DNA of 34,123 bases. Source: Oscillospiraceae bacterium (GTDB lineage Bacteria > Bacillota > Clostridia > Oscillospirales > CAG-382). The stretch covers positions 1-34,123 of the forward strand of contig SVSD01000016.1 of the NCBI GenBank assembly GCA_015064485.1, in the 5' to 3' direction. This document shows, in pieces, positions 9,401-17,061 of this stretch (its first letter is position 1; every line of letters starts with the position of its first letter). Position numbers and translations under genes: made by a program. The notes beneath the pieces were generated by a model. That model was not told the origin of the DNA, searched no databases, and saw only the letters and a list, made by a program, of their open reading frames with translations.

Positions 9401-12400
9401 TGTATGCAACAGAGCATATTGTAGAAAAAGACAAGCTTGTATTGTCAATAAAAGATACAGAGTTTAACGGCAATGCTTCGGCAGAGTACGGAGGAGCTGT
9501 TTATTTAACTGCAAAAGTTGATTCATATATGAAAAATGTCGATTTTATAGGCAATAAAGCCGGTTCAGACGAACAAAAGGCATATGGCGGAGCTGTCTAC
9601 ATGACTTCCGGTTCAAGCCTTGAACTTGACACTGCAATCTTTAACGAAAACGAGTCTTCGTATTGCGGCGGCGGTATAGCTCTTCACTCTGCAAGTGAAA
9701 TTGTTATGAATAATGTGACTGCTGACGGCAATAAATCAATCGGCAGTGCAGGCTTCTTATACGGTAACAATGCTAAAATCGTAATATTTGATTCTGCTAT
9801 TAAAAATAATATTACCTATGCAAACGGTGGCGGAGTTTCGCTTTACAACGCATCAACAGTCGCAGCTTACGGCGTTTTGTTTGAAGGAAACAAGGCAGAC
9901 GGAACAGGCGGAGCGATAGCGGATTTTTCTAACCTTACAGAAGCTCTTCTTCATAGCTGTATATTCAACAATAATGTTGCAGGAACCTACGGCGGTGCTA
10001 TTTACTTAAGTAATGAAGGCATAATTAATCTCTACAACAGCGAGGCGGTCGGAAACAAGGCTGATAAAGGAGGTTTCTTCTATGAAACTACCACAGGTAC
10101 CGAAGCTACAATAAGAAATCTTGTTGTAGAAAACAATAGCGCTGTAACAGACGGAGATATCATATACGGCAATTCTTATGGAGCTACCCTTTATATCGAC
10201 AAGCTTAACTATGAAGACAGATTAAGCGAGTATGCAGGCGACGATGCGTACTGGGATTATGCAATTAAAAATATGCTTACTGTTATAGATATTTCCGGCA
10301 CAGACGAAGATATACCGGAAAGAATGGAATATATTACAAAAGAAGATGACGAAAAAGAGGATGAAGACAGAATTTTGGTTCCTGTTCAGGAGGTTTTGTC
10401 GCTCGGTATCAGCTCGTCCGACGAAGAAATCAACTCTACATACGGAAGCCTTCCGAAACTCGACAACTCTTCTAATTTTATGAGCAATCATACGACAGCT
10501 TTCGAAGACATAAACGGCGAAACTGTTACGGTTGATACTTTTGTATATCATCCCAAAGACAAAGACAGCAATGTGAACTTCGGTATGGGTATGCTTATAT
10601 ATCAGGCTATACTATATAAAGATGCACACCCCGAAGAAGATGTAAAAGTTTCGATAGCAGAATTCAGATTTGAAATGGAAACTGCCATCTGTATTAACAG
10701 AAACAGCCGTTACTTTGGTTATATGAGAAATCTTGTCGGAACTGATTACGATAAATATGGCTTTGTCCGCATTTCATACCTTTTGGTAACAGCAGCAAAA
10801 ATGGGTATTGATGTTACTGTTATGGGACAGATACCCGGTTATCCTCACAGTTCACGCGACCCCGATTTTATAAAATATTTTGAAGACCGTTTGAAAGACC
10901 CTTGTGATCCTGTCTATGTTGAAGAAGGTAAAGTTGTCGGAGATTATATGAATTTTGTTCCTTGCGAATGGACATCTTACGGCGACAAGGGCGGTTCGGA
11001 TATGATGCACCTTAAGATGGCTACTGCTTCTCACTATCTTGATATGAACGGCGTTGCACATAAGAATGCATTATTCACATCAACTTCAAACCTTGACGGT
11101 ATCAACAGCAACGGTACAAACGGAAACGATAAAATGCAGGTAGGAGCCTTGGTATCAGACCATGAAGCGTTGTACAGAACTGCCTCAAACTACATAAATC
11201 TTCTTGCCGAATATCGAGGACAGGAGGAAGTATATACTTTCCGAAGTGTGTTGGCAGACAGAACAGCGGAGCAGTTTGAACTTATATTGTCCGGAAGACA
11301 AGATGAAATTCCTGCCGACAAACAAATCGTTTACCTCGGTACAGATAAAGATGATGTATTCGAGCTTTATTTTACACCGTTCGGCGGCAATCCAAACGAC
11401 TGGACTGAAATATATAATCCTTACTGCAAATTCATAAAAAAATTGGCAAATTCCGAAGACTATATTATCTTAATTTGGAACAACGCAAATTACTTAAGAG
11501 CAGGTCTTGTTGCTCAGATCGAAGATATGATTATATCAGCTTTCCACAATAACAAGAATCCAAACAATAAAATTTATATAAATCTTGCGGAATTTAATAA
11601 ATCGGCTTTCGATGATTTAAAAGTAGGCACAGATATTGGCCTTAAAAACTTTAATAAGAAAGAATTCGGCGCTCTTCACAGCAAAGATCTTCAAATTTCT
11701 TATGTTGAAAACGGACAAAGAAAATATGTTACACTTTTCAACACATTGAACTTCCATACCGGAGCTATCAGTTATCAGTCAAACTCTGTTCTTGTAGTTA
11801 AGGAAAACAGCGGGGCAGAAGGCAGCGTATTCTTTGCACTTGCTGATGACACTTCAAATGGTATAGTTGAACATACATACATCAACGAAAAGGTACATAT
11901 CCCTGAAAGCGGTGAGGACGGATACATCTATAAGCAATGTGAATACTGTGACAAAACTATAGTTATCGAAACTGTACATCGTCAAAGCGAATGGATAGTC
12001 GCAAATGAAGCTACAGAGTCGGAGCACGGTATTGCATATAAGGAATGTATCAATTGCGGCAAACTTCTTTCTTCAAAAGAAATTGCGGGAAAGAATTTTG
12101 AGGTTGTAATTGATTATACAGAATCTGATGCCGGTCTTAAGCTTTCTTCTGCCGAGGATGCTTATGTTGTTGATGAAATACTTTCATCAAAGCCAAAAAC
12201 ATTCGAAGCAAGCTTCTTCTTGCCTAAATCTGTAAAAGACAGAGCAGGCGTACTTATCGGTAACTATAATAATACTTCAGCAGAACAAATAAATGTTGAA
12301 ATTTACAGCAACGGTTTGCCAAGGTTGTATTATAAAACAAATAAGAAGGCTTATACTTATGTCTTTACAACAGATGTACGCTCCGACTCCAACACCCACC

Positions 12401-12945
12401 TTGCAATTACAATCGACGGACTTACCGCAACCCTTTACCTCAATGGTGTCGCTAAAGAAACAATAGCACTCGAGGCAGATATTGCGGATGCTTTAAGTAA
12501 TTATAAGATTGGTGCGGACAGCAGAGCAAGCGGCACTCCGTATTTCAAAGGAACGATTTATTCTGTATCAATATTTGATGATGTAAGAACAAATGAAGAG
12601 ATTGAGCTTGATATGATTGCTGTGCCAAGCGACTCAGAAGGACTTTTGTTCTCGAAGTATTTTGCTGATTCATACGAAGGCGTAGATAATATATTTGCAA
12701 ACAACATATATTATGACAACGAAGTTTGGTCTTGCGATTTGACCTTGTACTCGGAAGATACGGTATCAGGTCAGGTATATGTGGCAGTATACGAAGATAA
12801 GGTATTGAAAAACATTGTTTCATATACTGCAAAATCTAAGCTTCCTGTCAGCGTTGAATGTGATGACGGTCAAACTGTTAAAATCTTTTGGTGGGATTCG
12901 AATTTACAACCGTTTAGCCGTATGTTTGAAATTGAAGTAAAGTAA
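3463..12945 (+). CDS. giant secreted Pmp-like beta-helix protein with PLD-like and LamG-like domains
   Basis: The protein has 3160 residues. The start at 3463 follows AAGGGAG at good spacing and opens a Sec signal peptide ending near SYA. Three modules follow (about residues 67-772, 773-1449 and 1450-2303). Each opens with a cap (VDRT..I, then a D(P)xFxGD(I/M)F strand). Each continues as GGA(I/V/F)(Y/W/H) and F(x)xN coils, some 15 per module, and ends with a conserved D(E/D)xYW..AI.N(K/M)LT cap. This GGA(I/L/V)/FxxN pattern is that of chlamydial Pmp-type right-handed beta-helices. Residues about 2307-2797 look phospholipase D-like, with HLK at 2516-2518 and HSKD at 2739-2742. Two CxxC pairs (2826/2829 and 2862/2865) lie in an EATExxxG repeat-like linker. 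Residues 2915-3051 resemble a LamG/jelly-roll domain. No LPXTG, SLH or transmembrane anchor is visible, so it is probably secreted or held non-covalently. Adhesion or host/glycan interaction is inferred. Confidence 0.85.
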   Translation: MNIRSLTKRLSASALALCILVTMLDTGLISYAEDDIGVTVETGDGDNGVIPEEGWGDEDDPEEPVIIETIVSSAEELEAALKDDYNKIDILCDFVVDRTFYITKDTVIFSQEDITLTRHPDFGGDIFVFGPEDKPISQVYDPVNVTFGSEEAKITIDGNKSNVNVDVVGTVFLVRNLAEVQLFGVTVTNAKKVGNETILDEEKYDVTYKSQVGGAAIILDSGKLDIYDSEFINNEVNVFENDTADSLSGRGAAIYSFGELNIYNSKFAGNHATKGGAIYNYRETHLNDTDFEGNTSSTSGGAIYIPSSVSAYLFTDDVSFKGNTAATGGAIHSGGTTNFADTSFTGNEATNGNGGAIYTISKKTSEKSLKAENVSFTDNISSDNGGAVYITAASGKDADGNTIKIGSETLFNGVSFTGNKANGGHGGAIWTAGGDETDIKTIELYNAEFSENQAYYNGGAIYVSSNTSAYLENAKFNKNNALADNGTKYGGGAVYSTGSTIEINGAEFIENKSGYMGGAFEMHSSSVATLNNITATDNIAENSTGGAFEIQSSSSISINNVTASGNKSLNSRGGFMDVKNAEAKIWNSVIGESTATVGGAIAYQEGSKGGIYNTQFNNNETTSNGGAIYIYTNGEKVTLHTVSFNNNTSGAYGGAIYVSKASIADMYNISAKENSAVSGGFMYETTTGTVVNLNGFTVSGNTATNGSIIYGNSAGAKLNINKSNYFDENMTTELDEAYWETAIVNKLTVTNIISLIPGYKDFGEEDGDGEDTSTEIIVGVMNASEFEQAINQGYDNIQILKGFNVDRTFEISKNKKIFAKNDVILKRDPSFAGDMFILGPSEKTGETVVINFGSEEAKITIDGNKSNVNVDVVGTVFLVRNLAEVQLFGVTVTNAKKVGNETILDEEKYDVTYKSQVGGAAIILDSGKLDIYDSEFINNEVNVFENDTADSLSGRGAAIYSFGELNIYNSKFAGNHATKGGAIYNYRETHLNDTDFEGNTSSTSGGAIYIPSSVSAYLFTDDVSFKGNTAATGGAIHSGGTTNFADTSFTGNEATNGNGGAIYTISKKTSEKSLKAENVSFTDNISSDNGGAVYITAASGKDADGNTIKIGSETLFNGVSFTGNKANGGHGGAVWTAGGDETDIKTIELYNAEFSENQAYYNGGAIYMGSKTVSYMENVVFTKNKALASSETRYGGGALYGTGATIEINGAKFIENVSDYYGGAIEIHSSSVATLNDITAERNSAGYAGGFLYAKGSVFKVYNSYIKGNSAQESGGAMFIRESTEGEIHKTDFIENTAVTKNGGALYIYTNGGNVTLNKILLKGNTAPGNGGAIYASGKSIINMYNIEAVENNAASGGFMYETVSGSGTVVNLNGLTVEGNTASKGPIIFGATTGATLNINKSNYIDRDASGEYDDTYWESAIANKLTINDLSGEIPKPGDYGDEITDNMTEICDVRTVDELEEALAGNAENIRITSNIVVDRTLYVIGKKVLFTTTKKSVTRSPDFYGDMFVVGEDKDGSYPLIDGIETEFTLGNPQSVTENLLIINGNDENITGEITGSAMFVAGCAKVNIYDNTSIINNRKNGNSRIFDEKYGVNSAEKAGGSAIINIDGTITIYGGLFKDNISEPGKIIAEDGTESETVINGGAIHNRGTIAIYGGRFTGNEGTLGGVMYNLKRIDIFGGDFIENHAFRNGGAIYLASTQYAHLYIGKNEGAGVSDKVLFKNNISDSSGAALYNSVMGAIIINGDTTFEDNFANASGGAVATYGTTNIKNTVFTNNKAKTRGGAVYLSNSNEVYTTRIVNVENSSFIGNESTVGGAVAVYSSNADFKEGGIIEIDNCLFFGNKATNLSDKETTSVFGGAIYNSRKGSVKVTNSDFTGNTAEYEGGVIYAAGESNTIFTDSTFTNNSATNEKSRGGVLSVHSANVEFDGVTFDGNNAKTNGGALYISYTTASTVNSTVKVNNSVFKDNISGANGGAVYATEHIVEKDKLVLSIKDTEFNGNASAEYGGAVYLTAKVDSYMKNVDFIGNKAGSDEQKAYGGAVYMTSGSSLELDTAIFNENESSYCGGGIALHSASEIVMNNVTADGNKSIGSAGFLYGNNAKIVIFDSAIKNNITYANGGGVSLYNASTVAAYGVLFEGNKADGTGGAIADFSNLTEALLHSCIFNNNVAGTYGGAIYLSNEGIINLYNSEAVGNKADKGGFFYETTTGTEATIRNLVVENNSAVTDGDIIYGNSYGATLYIDKLNYEDRLSEYAGDDAYWDYAIKNMLTVIDISGTDEDIPERMEYITKEDDEKEDEDRILVPVQEVLSLGISSSDEEINSTYGSLPKLDNSSNFMSNHTTAFEDINGETVTVDTFVYHPKDKDSNVNFGMGMLIYQAILYKDAHPEEDVKVSIAEFRFEMETAICINRNSRYFGYMRNLVGTDYDKYGFVRISYLLVTAAKMGIDVTVMGQIPGYPHSSRDPDFIKYFEDRLKDPCDPVYVEEGKVVGDYMNFVPCEWTSYGDKGGSDMMHLKMATASHYLDMNGVAHKNALFTSTSNLDGINSNGTNGNDKMQVGALVSDHEALYRTASNYINLLAEYRGQEEVYTFRSVLADRTAEQFELILSGRQDEIPADKQIVYLGTDKDDVFELYFTPFGGNPNDWTEIYNPYCKFIKKLANSEDYIILIWNNANYLRAGLVAQIEDMIISAFHNNKNPNNKIYINLAEFNKSAFDDLKVGTDIGLKNFNKKEFGALHSKDLQISYVENGQRKYVTLFNTLNFHTGAISYQSNSVLVVKENSGAEGSVFFALADDTSNGIVEHTYINEKVHIPESGEDGYIYKQCEYCDKTIVIETVHRQSEWIVANEATESEHGIAYKECINCGKLLSSKEIAGKNFEVVIDYTESDAGLKLSSAEDAYVVDEILSSKPKTFEASFFLPKSVKDRAGVLIGNYNNTSAEQINVEIYSNGLPRLYYKTNKKAYTYVFTTDVRSDSNTHLAITIDGLTATLYLNGVAKETIALEADIADALSNYKIGADSRASGTPYFKGTIYSVSIFDDVRTNEEIELDMIAVPSDSEGLLFSKYFADSYEGVDNIFANNIYYDNEVWSCDLTLYSEDTVSGQVYVAVYEDKVLKNIVSYTAKSKLPVSVECDDGQTVKIFWWDSNLQPFSRMFEIEVK
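3901..4844 (+). repeat. 944-bp intragenic duplication, copy 1
   Basis: This tract encodes residues 147-461 of the giant protein. It recurs exactly 2115 bases (705 codons) downstream. By eye I find only two differences: A3996 versus G6111 (silent) and A4747 versus G6862 (Ile to Val). Identity stops abruptly at both ends while the flanking module sequence is clearly diverged. This indicates recent duplication or gene conversion within the gene. Confidence 0.95.
6016..6959 (+). repeat. 944-bp intragenic duplication, copy 2
   Basis: This is the second copy of the tract at 3901, encoding residues 852-1166. Recombination between the copies would delete or add 705 codons in frame and so vary the number of beta-helix coils without breaking the reading frame. 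Confidence 0.95.
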
Positions 12946-12979
12946 TTTCCATACTGCAGGTTGTTTTAAAATCCGTCAT

Positions 12980-13014
12980 AAAAAAAGCGTACTGATTTTC
13001 AGTACGCTTTTTTT
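12980..13014 (+). terminator. intrinsic terminator of the giant gene
   Basis: GCGTACTGA (12987-12995) pairs with TCAGTACGC (12999-13007) around a TTT loop. The stem is flanked by a run of A before it and seven T after it, a strong bidirectional-looking terminator 40 bases after the stop codon. The stem sequence is shared with the terminator at 3042-3069. Confidence 0.93.
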
Positions 13015-13040
13015 AATCAAATGAATTTATGAAGCAAATA

Positions 13041-13070
13041 AATAAGGTGTTGCATACGCAACACCTTATT
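13041..13070 (-). terminator. terminator of rubrerythrin (perfect 13-bp stem)
   Basis: AATAAGGTGTTGC (13041-13053) and GCAACACCTTATT (13058-13070) form a perfect stem with loop ATAC, just past the rubrerythrin stop codon. On the minus strand a T-rich tract (TATTTG) follows. It sits back to back with the giant gene's terminator between convergent genes. Confidence 0.88.
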
Positions 13071-13076
13071 TGAAAT

Positions 13077-13613
13077 TTAATAATTTTCAGCGTGAATTTC
13101 AAAGTAGCTCTTGGGATGAGCACAAACGGGACAAATTTCGGGTGCTTTTGTACCAACCATAATGTGTCCGCAGTTACGGCATTCCCAAACCTTCACTTCG
13201 CTCTTTTCAAACACTTCAGCCATTTCTACATTCTTGAGAAGTGCGCGATAGCGTTCTTCGTGATGTTTTTCGATAGCTGCAACCATTCTGAATTTTGCGG
13301 CAAGTTCATGGAAACCTTCTTCGTCGGCTGTTTTTGCAAATCCGTCGTACATATCGGTCCATTCGTAATTTTCGCCTTCAGCGGCTGATTTAAGGTTCTG
13401 GGCAGTATCTGCGATACCATCAAGCTCTTTGAACCACATTTTTGCGTGTTCCTTTTCGTTATCAGCTGTCTTAAGGAAAAGCGCTGCTATCTGTTCAAAG
13501 CCTTCTTTTTTCGCTTTGGAAGCAAAGTATGTGTATTTATTTCTTGCTTCAGATTCTCCCGAAAAGGCAGCCATAAGATTTTTTTCTGTTTGTGTTCCAG
13601 CGTATTTAGACAT
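13077..13613 (-). CDS. rbr: rubrerythrin
   Basis: A non-haem di-iron peroxidase that reduces hydrogen peroxide in the cytoplasm of anaerobes, taking electrons from NAD(P)H via rubredoxin-type carriers. The 178-residue length is normal. Residues 1-135 form the four-helix ferritin-like domain, with EARNKY (Glu22), ExxH at 53-56 and a second ExxH at 115-118 supplying iron ligands. The C-terminal rubredoxin-like domain has two CxxC pairs at Cys145/148 and Cys161/164. The start at 13613 follows AGGAGG. The gene is monocistronic, with its own promoter and terminator. Expression is probably tied to oxidative stress, but I see no obvious PerR box. Confidence 0.97.
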   Translation of the reverse strand: MSKYAGTQTEKNLMAAFSGESEARNKYTYFASKAKKEGFEQIAALFLKTADNEKEHAKMWFKELDGIADTAQNLKSAAEGENYEWTDMYDGFAKTADEEGFHELAAKFRMVAAIEKHHEERYRALLKNVEMAEVFEKSEVKVWECRNCGHIMVGTKAPEICPVCAHPKSYFEIHAENY

Positions 13614-13642
13614 AATTTTCCTCCTGAATGATATTTTTTATT

Positions 13643-13670
13643 ATTATATCATATTTAAAAAAATATTCAA
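13643..13670 (-). promoter_or_regulatory. promoter of rubrerythrin
   Basis: On the minus strand TTGAAT (13665-13670) and TATAAT (13643-13648) are separated by 16 bases, 30 bases upstream of the start codon. Confidence 0.7.
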
Positions 13671-13704
13671 GAATAAATTGTTACATTTTGCCGAAAATAT
13701 CATT

Positions 13705-14857
13705 TTATAGATTTAAAAGCCTTTTTAAGGTAAGATCAGTCCCGATGCAAGTTGAAAATTGATCTATTTCATTCTTTATTACTTTCTTTTTATATTCATT
13801 TACGGATTTTTTCTTTTGAGCTCTGATAAGAATGTTTTTGGGTGAGTTGTCCATATCAATGAATTCAAGAATATCAACTTTATATCCTTGATATTCAAGC
13901 ATTTTAGCTCTCAACGCGTCGGTTGCAAGAGCACAGAAACGCTCTTTTATAAGACCGTAATCGCCCATAATTTTAAATCTGTCAAGTGATATGTTTTTGA
14001 TTTAATTCGTGCTGACAGCAGGGAACAGAGAAAATATATTTACTGTCCCAGATTATTGCATTGTAAAGTGCGAAATCGGTTGCTGTATCGCAAGCATGAA
14101 GAGTCATAACCATATCGGGTGCTTTTGAAGGTTTATAATCCTTTATATCACCGCACAAAAAATCAAGATTTGAATATCTGTATTTTTCTGCTATCTTTTT
14201 GCATTTTTCAATAACATCTTTTTTTAAGTCAAGCCCTGTTATATGAACTTTTCTTTTTTGTATCTCTGTCATATAGTAATAAAGAACAAAAGTAAGATAA
14301 GATTTTCCGCATCCGAAATCAATAATCTCAAGAAAATCCGAATTTTCATTCTTTAATGCATCATCTACACATTCAATAAATCTGTTTATCTGTTTAAATT
14401 TATCGTATTTTGAAGCTACAATTTTGCCGTCTGCTGTCATAACTCCGAGTTCATACAACGCTGGTACAAAAATACCTTCTTCAAATATGTAGTTTTTCTT
14501 TCTGTTATGGGAAACAGCCTCAAAATCGGAAGTAATCGTGTTTTTTCTCTTGTTTTTGAGCACTTTACCTTTTTTTGAAATTTTGATTTCAACATCGAAT
14601 CCTGCACACAAAGCATTTAATTGTCTGAAATTTTCACTCATTTCGGTTTGAAGAATATTTTTCAATTCATCATCCTTTATATTTTCGTGAAATACCTGCT
14701 TGTCTGTAAATCTTTCGATCTGAAATCCATCCTTTGTCTTTTTTGCAGTTAATTTCTTATATTGACAAAGCTCTGTCTTCTTACAGCTCAGCGTGATTTT
14801 TGATGTTTTATCTATTTCTATTAAATCAAGTGCTTGAATAAGTTCAGAAACCAACAT
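13705..14857 (-). pseudogene. class I SAM-dependent methyltransferase, split by a one-base frameshift
   Basis: The frames 13982-14857 (291 codons) and 13705-13968 (87 codons) are two parts of one gene of about 383 codons. The first has an N-terminal domain, motif I DFGCGKS (180-186), LHACDTATD (253-261) and PCCQHE (279-284). It then stops after NQKHIT. The second frame supplies the expected C-terminus (YGLIKERFCALATDALRAK and DILEFI). Removing one A from the five-A run on the minus strand (13994-13998) joins them as HELNQNISLDRFKI, a natural continuation. The start at 14857 follows AGGAG inside the pncC end and abuts its stop codon. Homologues methylate an unknown substrate, possibly RNA. It may be a recent inactivation, an assembly error, or two separate chains; the last is least likely. 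Confidence 0.8.
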
Positions 14858-15364
14858 TTACAATCTCCTGATATATTCTATCGCAAATTTCATAGCCTCG
14901 TCGGATGCGGCATAACGGATATTTTCTCTGCACGGATCATCTATATCTCCGAGCAAAAGTTTTTTGCATCCGCATTTTCCGTCTTTAGTATAATAGGCGG
15001 TGTATACAAGGCCTACGGGTTTTTCCAAAGAACCGCCGCCAGGTCCTGCAATTCCTGTAGTTGAAATTGCGATATCGGCATTCGAAAGCGATATCATTCC
15101 TTTAGCCATTTCAAGTGCTGTCTGTTCGGATACAGCGCCGTGCTTTATGAGAGTTTGTTCTCTTACAGAAAGAAGTTTTATTTTTGCTTCGTTTGCATAA
15201 GTACAAACACCGTAGCCGAAAACAGAAGAAGCTCCGGGAACATTTGTTATACGCTTTGAAATAAGCCCGCCTGTACACGACTCGCAGGTTGCAACCGTCA
15301 TCTTTTTTTCTAAAAGAAGATGCACAAGTTCATATTCTGTTTTGTCTTTTTTATATTCTGACAT
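14858..15364 (-). CDS. pncC: nicotinamide-nucleotide amidohydrolase, CinA C-terminal type (PncC)
   Basis: It hydrolyses nicotinamide mononucleotide to nicotinate mononucleotide and ammonia, part of NAD salvage. This is the stand-alone CinA C-terminal domain: CESCTGG at 27-33, the strand TTGIAGPGG at 102-110 and KPVGLVY. At 168 residues the length fits PncC; the N-terminal MoCF domain of full CinA is absent. The ATG at 15364 is chosen over an in-frame TTG at 15370 because of CTGAGGTTGATT just upstream. It lies 8 bases after thiI and abuts the methyltransferase gene, so it is the fourth gene of a compact operon. Confidence 0.93.
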   Translation of the reverse strand: MSEYKKDKTEYELVHLLLEKKMTVATCESCTGGLISKRITNVPGASSVFGYGVCTYANEAKIKLLSVREQTLIKHGAVSEQTALEMAKGMISLSNADIAISTTGIAGPGGGSLEKPVGLVYTAYYTKDGKCGCKKLLLGDIDDPCRENIRYAASDEAMKFAIEYIRRL

Positions 15365-15372
15365 AATCAACC

Positions 15373-16566
15373 TCAGTTGCGTTCAAGTTTTGTATATGTG
15401 ATGGTCTGAAGTGCTTCTTCAATAAGCGCTTCAACATCAACCTTGTTTTCTTCCGCAATTATTTTTTCAAGTATAGGTTTTGTTGCAGGATGCTTGGGCG
15501 TAAATACTGTACAGCAATCTTCATAGGGGAGAATAGAGGTTTCAAATGTGCCTATAAGTCTTGCGTATTTAACAATTTCTTCCTTGTCGTTATCGATAAG
15601 AGGACGGATGACAGGCAATTTCTTTACAGCATCGTTTGTAACTGTAAGTGCCGGAATTGTCTGACTCGCAACCTGACCCACACTTTCGCCGGTTATAATT
15701 GAACCGCAACCGTATTTAAGAGCAACTCTTTCCGCAATTTTCATCATAAATCGTCTTAAAAGAAGCGTAAAGTATTCTTCGCGGCATTTGTTTTTCAATT
15801 CTTCCTGAATGTGCGTAACCGAAATAATATTGAGGTTTATATTACCGCAATAGTCTGTCATTATCTGTGCAAGTTCTATAACTTTTTCTCTTGCCTGCAC
15901 ACTTGTGTAAGGATAGCTTTCGAAATGGAGTGCGTCGATTGTGACACCTCGTCTTGCCATTCTGTAGCCCGCTACGGGGCTGTCTATGCCTCCGGAAAGA
16001 AGAAGCAGACCTTTTCCCGCGCATCCGCAGGGCAGTCCTCCTGCACCATTTACTTTGCCGCAGTGAATGTAAGCGGCATAATCTCTGATTTCCACCATCA
16101 CAACAGTGTCAGGGTTTTTAACATCAACTTTCAGATGCTTATGTCTTCGAAGCAAAACCGCGCCGCATTCCTTTGATATAGAAGGGGAGTCATAGGGAAA
16201 CTGCTTATCCGCTCTTTTGGCATCCATCTTAAAGGTCTTTACCGACTTAAGCTTTTCGTCTGTATACAAAGGCAACACTTCAAGAATCTTCTTCATATCC
16301 TTTTCAACGGTTGCCGCTCTGCAGCAGGAAACTATGCCGAAAATTTTTCTGCATTCTTCAAATGTTCTGTCAAAATTGAGCTTCGATTCATCATCCATCG
16401 GTTCAACATATACTGTAGACTGCGCGCGGCGCACATTATACTTGCCGTACTTTTTTATTCTGTCCTTGATATCGTTAAGCAGCAGACCTTCGAAATATGA
16501 TTTATTAAGCCCCTTTAAAACGATCTCACCGTATTTTAAAAGTATAACTTCGTTAAAATTTGTCAT
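15373..16566 (-). CDS. thiI: tRNA 4-thiouridine synthase ThiI
   Basis: It adenylates U8 of tRNA and transfers sulfur from a cysteine desulfurase to form 4-thiouridine; some homologues also thiolate ThiS for thiamine synthesis. The layout is an N-terminal ferredoxin-like region, a THUMP domain (about residues 60-165) and the PP-loop ATPase domain with SGGIDSP at 191-197. The length, 397 residues, is that of the short form without a rhodanese domain. The usual partner gene, a cysteine desulfurase (iscS/nifS), is not next to it here. The start abuts the preceding stop codon, with GAGGAAG as ribosome site. Confidence 0.97.
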   Translation of the reverse strand: MTNFNEVILLKYGEIVLKGLNKSYFEGLLLNDIKDRIKKYGKYNVRRAQSTVYVEPMDDESKLNFDRTFEECRKIFGIVSCCRAATVEKDMKKILEVLPLYTDEKLKSVKTFKMDAKRADKQFPYDSPSISKECGAVLLRRHKHLKVDVKNPDTVVMVEIRDYAAYIHCGKVNGAGGLPCGCAGKGLLLLSGGIDSPVAGYRMARRGVTIDALHFESYPYTSVQAREKVIELAQIMTDYCGNINLNIISVTHIQEELKNKCREEYFTLLLRRFMMKIAERVALKYGCGSIITGESVGQVASQTIPALTVTNDAVKKLPVIRPLIDNDKEEIVKYARLIGTFETSILPYEDCCTVFTPKHPATKPILEKIIAEENKVDVEALIEEALQTITYTKLERN

Positions 16567-17061
16567 TTATTCTTCCTCATCATTCTCTATAGAATTCAAA
16601 ATTTTAGAAAATTCAGTTTCAAAAAAGTCATCTGTTTCGAATTGTACGGCGTACTCGTCGCATCCGTCTGAAAATATAATATATCTGACTTCTTTACTGA
16701 AAGGGTTTTTCAGGAATGTAAAAACCTTTCTTGATTTGTTTAAGTTTTTATATTCTTCTGCTGTCAAAAGGCCTGTTTTTGCCTGCGAAAGCTCGATGTC
16801 AGCAACGCATACACTTTGTGATTTTGTGATTTTATGAATGATAAAATGACCGTTTTCAATCGTATATAAATAATCGGGAACGACATATTTTATCAATATA
16901 AAAAGGCTAACTGCGGCGGATGCTATCGCAAAAATCTGTACAAGAGACGCATATTTCCCTGCAAAAGCCGCAAAAGGAAATAAAAGAACCGCAAGTACAA
17001 GAAGCAAAAGCGATATCACTATCAGTTTTTTGTTTTTTAATTTAGGTCTTAGCTGTATCAT
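16567..17061 (-). CDS. membrane protein of unknown function, two predicted TM helices
   Basis: This 164-residue protein has a basic N-terminus, two hydrophobic segments (about residues 12-34 and 40-60), and then a cytoplasmic strand-rich domain of about 100 residues that ends very acidic (ENDEEE). The layout, two membrane helices followed by a PH-like beta domain, recalls YcxB- or bPH-type proteins, but no decisive motif is present. It is joined without gap to the phosphoesterase upstream and thiI downstream, so it is an operon member. Function unknown. Confidence 0.8.
   Translation of the reverse strand: MIQLRPKLKNKKLIVISLLLLVLAVLLFPFAAFAGKYASLVQIFAIASAAVSLFILIKYVVPDYLYTIENGHFIIHKITKSQSVCVADIELSQAKTGLLTAEEYKNLNKSRKVFTFLKNPFSKEVRYIIFSDGCDEYAVQFETDDFFETEFSKILNSIENDEEE

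Noticed and set aside
3901-10300. Possible CRISPR-like or satellite repeat array
   Set aside because: The periodicity is codon-level, set by GGAIY-type beta-helix coils in one reading frame; there are no constant repeats with unique spacers.
12870-12945. Cell-wall anchor (LPXTG) at the end of the giant protein
   Set aside because: The C-terminus ends FEIEVK with no LPXTG, hydrophobic helix or positive tail.
13968-14010. Programmed frameshift in the methyltransferase
   Set aside because: No slippery heptamer with downstream hairpin or Shine-Dalgarno stimulator was seen; a simple indel in an A run explains it.
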